Virus record (IMG/VR): IMGVR_UViG_3300035698_020241
Span: 1 to 64,000 of that record
Origin: a virus
DNA length: 64,000 nt
Reading direction: 5' to 3' (one strand)
Positions 34,408 through 41,109 of this stretch are shown here, piece after piece. The notes under the pieces were generated by a model. That model was not told the origin of the DNA, did not search any database, and saw only the letters and a list, made by a program, of their open reading frames with translations. The position numbers and the translations under genes were made by a program. Position 1 is the first letter of the stretch, and the number at the start of each line of letters is the position of its first letter.

Positions 34408-35580
34408 CTACCCCCATAATACCTTAGGAATTACAAGTTTTTTTAATATTTCTTTTTGTTCTGTGCTCCATTTAGGTATAAGATTAAGAACATATTCAAC
34501 TTCTTGTTCAACGGTTCTTGTAGGTTTATAACCTAAATCAGTAAGATTTTTAGTTATATACTTATAGTAATGGTCTCCGGTATGCTCATTACGAGGTGTT
34601 GTTATGTTTACTCGTTCAACATTCTTTATACCACATTTATCTGCTGTTTTAATTACCATATTTGCTACATCATTCATTGAAAACCACTCTGATAACTGAT
34701 TCCATACTTGTGGTCTACATTTCTTTGCTGGATTCTTTACAGCCAACATCATAGCCTGTACTGAATCATTCAATGATAAAAATCCTCTTTTATGATCTCC
34801 ATCTCCATATATTGTTAACGGTACACCAAGTAAGGCTTGAATTATAAATCTATTTAACACTGTACCAAAACATTCATCTGAATTAAAATCTGAATAGATT
34901 TTTGATTTATCTATAACATCTGTATATAATCCAAATACTATTGATTGTTGAGGATCTGTACATCTTAAACCCCATGATCTTGAACAAAAATCTATAAGAT
35001 ATGTTGATCCTGTTTTACTTGAATGATATATGGATCCAGGTTTTCGTGGAAATATCTGTTCTGTGGATTGTCTACCCTTATGTTCAAATTTAAAATATCC
35101 TTCTTCAATATCTATATTTGATTGATGATCATATTCACCAGTAGTTCCTATGGTTATATAATGAATTTCAGGATCATTATTCTTTATAGCCCATAATAAG
35201 TTATTGGTTCCCATAGTATTATTTTGTAGGGTAATTTCGGCGTGTCTCCGATCTATCATAGAATATGGACCAGAGTTGATGTGTGCTAAGTTAATAATCG
35301 TAGATGGTTTCCATTTTTGGATTATTATGTTCAAATGAGAAAAATCCTCTGCAATATCTATTCTTTCAAAGATATATTTCCCCATTTTTTTATACTTCTT
35401 TGTTTTTTCTAATTGTGTTAAAGTTGGACCTGCAGGAAATGAATTCATCTCCTTTATCAAGTCAATCTTCATAAGATTATCAAGTCCGATAACCGTATAA
35501 CCCTCACTCAAAAGGGTTTGTGTAAGGGCATTTCCTATGTAACCATTACAACCACACAATACAATTGTTTTTTCATTCAT
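34408..35580 (-). CDS. UDP-sulfoquinovose synthase-like SDR enzyme (SQD1/SqdB-like)
   Basis: 390 residues. The Rossmann motif is GCNGYIGNAL. Strong SQD1-type signatures follow: GPYSMIDRRHAEITLQNN, TIGTTGEY (catalytic Thr region), IDIEEGYF, PGSIYHSSKT (YxxxK), WGLRCTDPQQSIVFGLYTD, and CFGTVLNRF with VPLTIYGDG. PRNEHTGDHYY comes near the end. The family converts UDP-glucose and sulfite to UDP-sulfoquinovose. Similarity is along the whole length, so at least the same subfamily is likely, though substrate specificity is not proven. It starts the glycan island with the large transferase directly downstream. Confidence 0.82.
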   Translation of the reverse strand: MNEKTIVLCGCNGYIGNALTQTLLSEGYTVIGLDNLMKIDLIKEMNSFPAGPTLTQLEKTKKYKKMGKYIFERIDIAEDFSHLNIIIQKWKPSTIINLAHINSGPYSMIDRRHAEITLQNNTMGTNNLLWAIKNNDPEIHYITIGTTGEYDHQSNIDIEEGYFKFEHKGRQSTEQIFPRKPGSIYHSSKTGSTYLIDFCSRSWGLRCTDPQQSIVFGLYTDVIDKSKIYSDFNSDECFGTVLNRFIIQALLGVPLTIYGDGDHKRGFLSLNDSVQAMMLAVKNPAKKCRPQVWNQLSEWFSMNDVANMVIKTADKCGIKNVERVNITTPRNEHTGDHYYKYITKNLTDLGYKPTRTVEQEVEYVLNLIPKWSTEQKEILKKLVIPKVLWG

Positions 35581-35596
35581 ACAAATTAATCTCCTA

Positions 35597-36718
35597 TTAA
35601 TATACTTTAATAAATTCTGACGAATTGCCTCCTGTTGATTTAGCTCCTTGGTACCATGTGTTTACTATATCGTCAGCTACACTTTTATGTGTATTCAAAA
35701 AGGCACCAATTTCAAGGGAATGTAATATTGATTGCCAGTAACCTACAGCATCTATCACTATACCACTTTTATCTATTACATTTTTACCTTTAATTCTCAT
35801 TTTCATATTCTTTTCAATATCAGATGAAGAAAACTTATATCCGGTTTGTTTCCATAAGTTTAAAACTAATTTTGTAAGTTTTTGAGGTCCTTCATCAACA
35901 TACTGTTTTATACGGGACTTTGGCATTTGAGGTATCTTATACTTATCAACCATTTCTTTTTTGGCAGATGATGGAACCTTACCATGTCTAGCTGCTCCGC
36001 CTTTCATGATTACCTCACCACCGATATCTGCTTGTTTACTGATTCTAAAACTTCTAAAATTTATACCTATACTTTCTTTAGTAGTTATAACCAACATACC
36101 TGTAGGATATATTGCTTTAGGTTTTCTGATAATTTTGTATCCCACTATTTCAAAGTCACCACCTGTTCCTTCATGGGTAACCTTGGCTGATTTACCAACC
36201 TTTTTTAATGATATTGGTAAAACAATTCCTCTTTTCAAACTCTTTGATATATACATATTGAGTTCCGCTAAATGTCCAAACTGTGGTAACACCTCATCAA
36301 CAGATGCCCATATATCAGCAGGGTTCCATTTATCGTTTGCTAATTTTATACCATCAACATTTTTAAGTTTATTAAATTCTGAGTAAACAAGATTCATAAA
36401 TCCTGTACCTCTATAAAAGGTATAATCACCTCTTTTTAAAAACTTTGAAGATTTTAAAGCATTTGAAGCTTTTACTACACTTTCGGCCCAATCAGGTTTT
36501 TCTTGTGCAAATTCAAATAAATCACTTTGACCTGCATCAACTTTACAATACTTATCATATGATTGACCAAAAAGTTTACCATTTAATAAGTCTTCAACTG
36601 TAATATTTTTCTTCTTTTGTGCTATACCTAACGCAACACAATGAAGTCCTTCTTGTAATCTTGTAGTATTAGACGCTTCACCAGCAACCTCATTTATATA
36701 ATCATTAAATCTACTCAT
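35597..36718 (-). CDS. Hypothetical protein, unknown
   Basis: 373 residues, basic overall, no signal peptide or membrane segment. Readable blocks are FLKRGDYTFYRGTGFMNLVY, LAELNMYISKSLKRGIVLPI, GGDFEIVGYKII and WYQGAKSTGGNSSEFIKVY. The pattern suggests a soluble enzyme or structural protein, and I do not recognise the family. It lies upstream of the SDR gene with 16 bp between them. Confidence 0.55.
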   Translation of the reverse strand: MSRFNDYINEVAGEASNTTRLQEGLHCVALGIAQKKKNITVEDLLNGKLFGQSYDKYCKVDAGQSDLFEFAQEKPDWAESVVKASNALKSSKFLKRGDYTFYRGTGFMNLVYSEFNKLKNVDGIKLANDKWNPADIWASVDEVLPQFGHLAELNMYISKSLKRGIVLPISLKKVGKSAKVTHEGTGGDFEIVGYKIIRKPKAIYPTGMLVITTKESIGINFRSFRISKQADIGGEVIMKGGAARHGKVPSSAKKEMVDKYKIPQMPKSRIKQYVDEGPQKLTKLVLNLWKQTGYKFSSSDIEKNMKMRIKGKNVIDKSGIVIDAVGYWQSILHSLEIGAFLNTHKSVADDIVNTWYQGAKSTGGNSSEFIKVY

Positions 36719-36733
36719 TGTTATTCTCCGTTA

Positions 36734-36991
36734 TTAACCTTCTGGCACAACAACATTTTTTCCTTCAGCTTTTTGTTTTTTATAATCATTCCAATACATT
36801 GACGAATTGCCTTCCCAATCACAGCAATCTGTTTTATTGTTATATTTTAACTCAAATCTAAATGTAGAAGGTATTTTAGTCATTATATTTCTACACTTTT
36901 GACACTTCCTTGGCCAATCACACTCTTTTACTGGTATTAATTTTTCTACTATTTCTTCACATTCATAACACACGAATTCGTATAGTGGCAT
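36734..36991 (-). CDS. FmdB-type zinc ribbon protein
   Basis: 85 residues beginning PLYEFVCYECEEIVEKL, then CQKCRNIMTKIPSTF. The start and the two CxxC pairs match the FmdB family of small putative regulators. A second half with two more Cys (TDCCDWEG) is phage-specific. Probably a DNA- or protein-binding zinc module; role unknown. Confidence 0.75.
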   Translation of the reverse strand: MPLYEFVCYECEEIVEKLIPVKECDWPRKCQKCRNIMTKIPSTFRFELKYNNKTDCCDWEGNSSMYWNDYKKQKAEGKNVVVPEG

Positions 36992-37035
36992 TACTTAATC
37001 TCCTTTACATATTTTTATTATATTCATTTTTATTA

Positions 37036-37857
37036 TTAAACTTCTTTTAAAAAATGTGAAAGCATTCTTAACACACCTTTTGGTTTTATATCTTTATATG
37101 TAGGAAAAGCGAAAGACTTTTCATTACCTAAATAATGTATTCCACCTTCTCTATATTGTCCTACTGATTCTCCCCATGAAAAAACAGGAGATTTCTGCAT
37201 ATTTGCTATTACTGTCCAATGTCCTAATGGACATACAACAGCTTTAGCCATTGTAATATATTTCAAAATTTTCAAATATCCATTTTCAAAATAATTTATA
37301 TCTGAAAGTATTTTATTTTCATCAGGAAAATTAGTTTTCATATCACCAATTATCATGAATCCCTTATCTTTTAAGAATTCTAATATATGATCTGTTAAAA
37401 CTAAATTTGTAGTCGTATCCGGTATAAAAATCAACTTATCTTTATATTCATCTTCCACATCACCCAAAGGTATCTTTTCAAATATCTTCTTATGTATAGG
37501 ATATGAAGGTGTTGATTTGATATATTTTAAAAAGTGTATATCAATATCCTTTTTACTACATTTTTCCTTCTCTACTATTTCTTCTTTAAACATCTTAATG
37601 ATTGTATTGAAATCTTTCTGATTTAAGGAACCATAAGTATATCCATGTTGGCCATTTTCATCCCTTGATATATGTTCACCTACAGGTATAAATTTATGTG
37701 GGAAGTTATAAAGAAAGGAACGATTCCTATGCGTACAAACATACACATTATCTATTCCAACAACTTCATGTATCCATTTAATATGAGGCTGAAAATTTAA
37801 TATCTCATTCTTAAAATCACCAATATATGGTCCTAATGCTAACACAGTTTTTTTCAT
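37036..37857 (-). CDS. Glycosyltransferase-like protein (GT-B/GT9-like)
   Basis: 273 residues from ATG 37857; an upstream in-frame start at 37902 would overlap the previous gene. TVLALGPYIGDFKNEIL starts the fold, KLIFIPDTTTNLVL and FLKDKGFMIIGDM are typical of the second Rossmann domain, and MAKAVVCPLGHWTVIANM resembles the 'S-x-D-S-G-x-x-H-x-A' region of GT9 enzymes. Tentative. Confidence 0.55.
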   Translation of the reverse strand: MKKTVLALGPYIGDFKNEILNFQPHIKWIHEVVGIDNVYVCTHRNRSFLYNFPHKFIPVGEHISRDENGQHGYTYGSLNQKDFNTIIKMFKEEIVEKEKCSKKDIDIHFLKYIKSTPSYPIHKKIFEKIPLGDVEDEYKDKLIFIPDTTTNLVLTDHILEFLKDKGFMIIGDMKTNFPDENKILSDINYFENGYLKILKYITMAKAVVCPLGHWTVIANMQKSPVFSWGESVGQYREGGIHYLGNEKSFAFPTYKDIKPKGVLRMLSHFLKEV

Positions 37858-37874
37858 ACAGTTTCGTTTCACCT

Positions 37875-38333
37875 TTATTTTATTATCACATTTCCATTCC
37901 ATTCATTGAGAATCATTTCCTTCTCATCGAATGTTTGTTTATCAATCATAATAACTTCCGTATTTTTTAACACATCTCTAAACATACCATCAACCAAAAT
38001 CAATGACAGTTCAACACCTTCAAAGTTTAAAAAATTTATTAATACCTTGTTATTTCTCCTGAAGAATGAAATCAACCTATCTTCAGTGGTGTTCATAATA
38101 TAATACTTCTTAGAAGTCTTTCTTAGGATGTAATTATAAGTTCTTACATCTTTCTCAATAACAAACCTATTAGTCAATGGGTATAGTGATAGAACATCCT
38201 TAATTTTGTTTTCATTTGGATTATCAAAATCTAGTTTTATCAAATGTACTCTTGGTAGACCAGTAAGTTTTTCATCGTATAAATTTTCCTCATTAACAGT
38301 AATATAATCAGATCCAATTTTAGTTATACGCAT
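37875..38333 (-). CDS. Hypothetical protein
   Basis: 152 residues, mixed alpha/beta (HLIKLDFDNPNENKIKDVLS and following), no known motif. It lies between primase and the glycan island. Good GGAGG ribosome site upstream. Confidence 0.58.
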   Translation of the reverse strand: MRITKIGSDYITVNEENLYDEKLTGLPRVHLIKLDFDNPNENKIKDVLSLYPLTNRFVIEKDVRTYNYILRKTSKKYYIMNTTEDRLISFFRRNNKVLINFLNFEGVELSLILVDGMFRDVLKNTEVIMIDKQTFDEKEMILNEWNGNVIIK

Positions 38334-38347
38334 TTACATTTTCCTCC

Positions 38348-39403
38348 CTATTTTATCCACTTATTTGTGTGTAATTTTACATACGCTTCAGACCAATCAT
38401 AACTGTTATTAACTATAAAAGAAAAAACATCACTAAATCCGTACTTTACACTATACATATTTATATCTTTACACTCTTTATATTTACGAGGGAATAAAAA
38501 GTATTTAACTTTTTTTGCATATTTACTTGGTGATATATCCAATCGTCTACCCTTTCTTTTTTTACCAATCATAAATTTTGTCATTAAATCAATTCCGGCT
38601 TTATCATTATCCGGCGCCACAATTATATATTCATCTGTTAATTTAAATATCTCTTTCATCAAATCGTCTGATATTTCTGCACCCAGACAAGTTGTTCCCT
38701 GCGAACCAATAGTCATGGCATCTAATAACCCCTCTACAATTATGATAGGTTTTTTTCTATCAAATTTATGTTTGTTATGTATGATACTACCTTTTGCTAT
38801 CGTTGGATTTTTATACTTTGGATCCATATCGGACCCTGGAGGACGACGAGCCTGAAAATAAATAATATCTTTATTTTCATCGTATATAGGAATAATTATT
38901 CTACCTTTATAATCATCTTTAAAAGCATATAATAATTCATATTCCTTAGATAGTTTCCTACTTTCACGAAAATCACATAAGAGTTTCAAATATTTCTTAG
39001 CCATAACTCCTTCTTGAGGAAGCATATCCGTTATACAACTATCTAATATATAATTATGATTCTCGGTAGATATCTCTTTTACAATCTTTTCTTTCTTTTT
39101 ATTGGAAAGTTTTTGAATAAGATAATCTGGATTATATTTGAAAAGATCCTTTTTGGCTTGATTTATATCAACACCTTTTATCATTGTATATAATTCAAGG
39201 AATGAACCACTTTTCATACAGTTAAAGCAGTGATACATAGGATTACCATTATTGAAATCAAGATGGAATCTTTTTTTGGTTTGACTTTTTTGTGAATCAC
39301 CACATAATAAACATCGAGCATGAAAATGTGTACCATTTTTTGATACAGTAACTAAAGCAAAAAATTCATACATAAAATCATCCACAACTTGTAAGTCTAA
39401 CAT
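38348..39403 (-). CDS. gp61: DnaG-type primase (T4 gp61-like)
   Basis: 351 residues. The zinc-binding domain has CLLCGDSQ (31-38) and YHCFNC (57-62), typical of the CHC2 fold. The Toprim core has IIVEGLLDAMTIG, LGAEIS and IVAPDNDKAG, giving the Glu and Asp metal ligands. It synthesises RNA primers for lagging-strand synthesis with a gp41-type helicase, which is not in this window. Own promoter at 39452-39480. Confidence 0.9.
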   Translation of the reverse strand: MLDLQVVDDFMYEFFALVTVSKNGTHFHARCLLCGDSQKSQTKKRFHLDFNNGNPMYHCFNCMKSGSFLELYTMIKGVDINQAKKDLFKYNPDYLIQKLSNKKKEKIVKEISTENHNYILDSCITDMLPQEGVMAKKYLKLLCDFRESRKLSKEYELLYAFKDDYKGRIIIPIYDENKDIIYFQARRPPGSDMDPKYKNPTIAKGSIIHNKHKFDRKKPIIIVEGLLDAMTIGSQGTTCLGAEISDDLMKEIFKLTDEYIIVAPDNDKAGIDLMTKFMIGKKRKGRRLDISPSKYAKKVKYFLFPRKYKECKDINMYSVKYGFSDVFSFIVNNSYDWSEAYVKLHTNKWIK

Positions 39404-39415
39404 TTAATCTCCTTA

Positions 39416-39449
39416 ATAAAAAAACCCACACGGTAAAAACCATGTGGGT
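39416..39449 (-). terminator. Rho-independent terminator abutting the primase promoter
   Basis: On the minus strand ACCCACA, a 12-nt loop region and TGTGGGT are followed by a run of seven T. It would end transcripts from the sigma-like and upstream genes. Initiation from the promoter immediately upstream would fall inside the first stem arm, so primase transcripts would escape the hairpin. Confidence 0.8.
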
Positions 39450-39451
39450 CC

Positions 39452-39480
39452 ATTATACACTAACTAATTGTAATTGTAAA
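39452..39480 (-). promoter_or_regulatory. Sigma70-like promoter for primase
   Basis: Reading leftward: TTTACA (39480-39475), 17 bp, TATAAT (39457-39452). Predicted start near 39445. Confidence 0.8.
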
Positions 39481-39494
39481 TATAAATTATATTT

Positions 39495-39686
39495 TTATGC
39501 TAACTCAAAAAAGTAACATTCAAAATCCAATGGTGTATATATTATAGGCTTATTTTTATCCATATCTTCAAAATAACCTTTTATACAATACACTTTACCT
39601 TTTCGTGTTTTGCAATGATGGCAATTTACACAAAGTAATAATTTATTTTTTAATTCCTGGCATTCTTTTAACGGCATCATCTTCAA
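39495..39686 (-). CDS. Small Cys-rich protein
   Basis: 63 residues with LLCVNCHHCKTRKGKVYC and a later CYFF, a probable zinc site. The frame overlaps the 3' end of the HTH gene by 44 bp. The start may be TTG 39686 (GGAAAGAG just upstream) or the ATGs at 39680 or 39677. Not recognised. Confidence 0.55.
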   Translation of the reverse strand: MKMMPLKECQELKNKLLLCVNCHHCKTRKGKVYCIKGYFEDMDKNKPIIYTPLDFECYFFELA

Positions 39687-39978
39687 TCTCTTTCCTTATT
39701 TTTGGTGGGAATAATTTAAAAAACTTTGACATTTCAACTTCATCAACATTGAACATTATTGACATTGCGGCGGCAACTTCAAAAGGACCCCAACCTTTTT
39801 CTACTTTTTTTGTTTCGACATAAACCTTAGCCATAGCCCTCTTTAGTGTCTGTGAAACAGCTTGTCTTGAAATACCAAGTTCTTTTGCTATCTCTGCACC
39901 TGTCTTTGCCAAAACTTCTTCTTCAAAGACCATTTCTTGTCTTTCGCAATCTTCTATATGTTCTCTTAAACTACCCAT
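39643..39978 (-). CDS. Sigma region 4-like helix-turn-helix protein
   Basis: 111 residues. Residues 27-52, GAEIAKELGISRQAVSQTL then KRAMAKVY, form a clear sigma-70 region 4/LuxR-type helix-turn-helix. The rest is helical and acidic-basic mixed (WGPFEVAAAMSIMF, FKLFPPKIRKEIED). T4 gp55 lacks region 4 and works with gp33, so a separate region 4-like protein could fill that place here; this is inference. A plain DNA-binding regulator is the alternative. GGAGAT lies upstream of the ATG. Confidence 0.72.
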   Translation of the reverse strand: MGSLREHIEDCERQEMVFEEEVLAKTGAEIAKELGISRQAVSQTLKRAMAKVYVETKKVEKGWGPFEVAAAMSIMFNVDEVEMSKFFKLFPPKIRKEIEDDAVKRMPGIKK

Positions 39979-40017
39979 GTTATTTATCTCCTAAAGTTTG
40001 TTGTTTATTAATATTAT

Positions 40018-40686
40018 TTATACGGTTTCAAACTCTTTTAGAACTTCTGGTTTATATTTTCTTAAAAAATTTATACAGTATTTAGTCTTATCGTTTACCC
40101 TCTGACCTGCTGGGTGAGATTTATCCCAAAGTTCTAAATTTTCAGGATCATTATCATTTCTAATACCATTTTTATGATGTACCTCTTCGTTTTTAGTTAA
40201 AGGTCTTCCTAATACACCGCTCATTATTTTTATATGTTCTCTAACTTGTCCATTACTATTAGAATTAGGATGTTTAGGTTCTCTAACTAAAATATATCCA
40301 CTCTCTGTCAAACTTTTATTTCCCCAAGCTAAACATCCACAAGATTTATGTCTATTGTTTCTTATATTACCAGATTCAGCAATGGTAATATTTCCACAAT
40401 CACATTTACATAACCATCTAGTACCTTTTTTATCATCAAATACTCTTTCAATAACCGTTAATTTATGAAATCTTTTTCCTGCTATATTATATTTTATACT
40501 TCGTTCTTTTTTCTGACATCCACAGTGGGTTTTTCTTTTTAGGTTTAAATCAGAAGTTTTTACTACTATTTCACTTCCACAATCACATTTACATAACCAT
40601 CTAGTAGGTTTTTTATCAACCATTTTAATGATATTTAAAATTCCATTTCTTTGTCCTGTTTTATCTTTCAGATTTGACATAAACAC
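40018..40686 (-). CDS. HNH homing endonuclease with two zinc-ribbon repeats
   Basis: 222 residues. Two copies of TRWLCKCDCGxxIxV and HCGC/SCGC (about 28-58 and 88-118) are zinc-ribbon modules typical of phage HNH homing enzymes. The nuclease part has EEVHHKNGIRNDNDPENLELW, the HNH/N signature. Start at 40686 or the ATG at 40680, just behind AGGAG. A T4-type late promoter motif lies about 46 bp upstream. Inserted between an HTH gene and a DUF3310 gene. Confidence 0.85.
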   Translation of the reverse strand: MFMSNLKDKTGQRNGILNIIKMVDKKPTRWLCKCDCGSEIVVKTSDLNLKRKTHCGCQKKERSIKYNIAGKRFHKLTVIERVFDDKKGTRWLCKCDCGNITIAESGNIRNNRHKSCGCLAWGNKSLTESGYILVREPKHPNSNSNGQVREHIKIMSGVLGRPLTKNEEVHHKNGIRNDNDPENLELWDKSHPAGQRVNDKTKYCINFLRKYKPEVLKEFETV

Positions 40687-40731
40687 TCCTCAATTTATAT
40701 ACATTCTTATCAATATGTAATGTTTTAATTG

Positions 40732-40739
40732 TATTTATA
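40732..40739 (-). promoter_or_regulatory. T4-type late promoter motif before HNH gene
   Basis: The minus strand reads TATAAATA, the -10 element recognised by gp55-type late RNA polymerase. It overlaps the end of the upstream DUF3310 gene and would start transcripts about 35 nt before the endonuclease AUG. Confidence 0.55.
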
Positions 40740-41109
40740 CTTTACTTGAAAATTCTTTTTGGATAAAATCCAAAAATTTCTTATCAATAAAATCACGTTT
40801 ATACATTTCTCTTATAATATACCAGACAGACTTTTTCATATCATTATAGCAATCATCTTTAAAATCAGCTCGCCATAAATATTTCATAGAATTACCAAGA
40901 TTAAAACCCATATGCTCTACAACATCTATACATTCTACTGGTATATGATTATAATGTGATGGGTGATTTGACCTTTCAGGTCCTATATCTTCACTACCTC
41001 TCAGTATACCATCAGCATCAAGTCCCATTGCTATATCACATATATGATTCTCGAACTTTTCACACAATTTTCCACAATGCGTACATGTCCATTTAGTATC
41101 TTTTTGCAT
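40735..41109 (-). CDS. DUF3310 protein with N-terminal zinc finger
   Basis: 124 residues. WTCTHCGKLCEKFENHIC at the start is a zinc finger-like segment. NHPSHYNHIPVECIDVVEHM, then GNSMKYLWRADFKDD, then KKSVWYIIREM is the DUF3310 (SaV-like) family found in many phages. Function is unproven, though nucleotide-kinase-like roles have been suggested for the family. It overlaps the ribonucleotide reductase stop (TAATG), which may link it to nucleotide supply. Confidence 0.82.
   Translation of the reverse strand: MQKDTKWTCTHCGKLCEKFENHICDIAMGLDADGILRGSEDIGPERSNHPSHYNHIPVECIDVVEHMGFNLGNSMKYLWRADFKDDCYNDMKKSVWYIIREMYKRDFIDKKFLDFIQKEFSSKV

Noticed and set aside
33948-34427. Rightward 159-residue ORF antisense to the large glycosyltransferase
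   Set aside because: It is the mirror of the repeat-rich N-terminus, has no ribosome site or promoter, and its composition (Phe/Ile/Ser/His) is typical of antisense frames.
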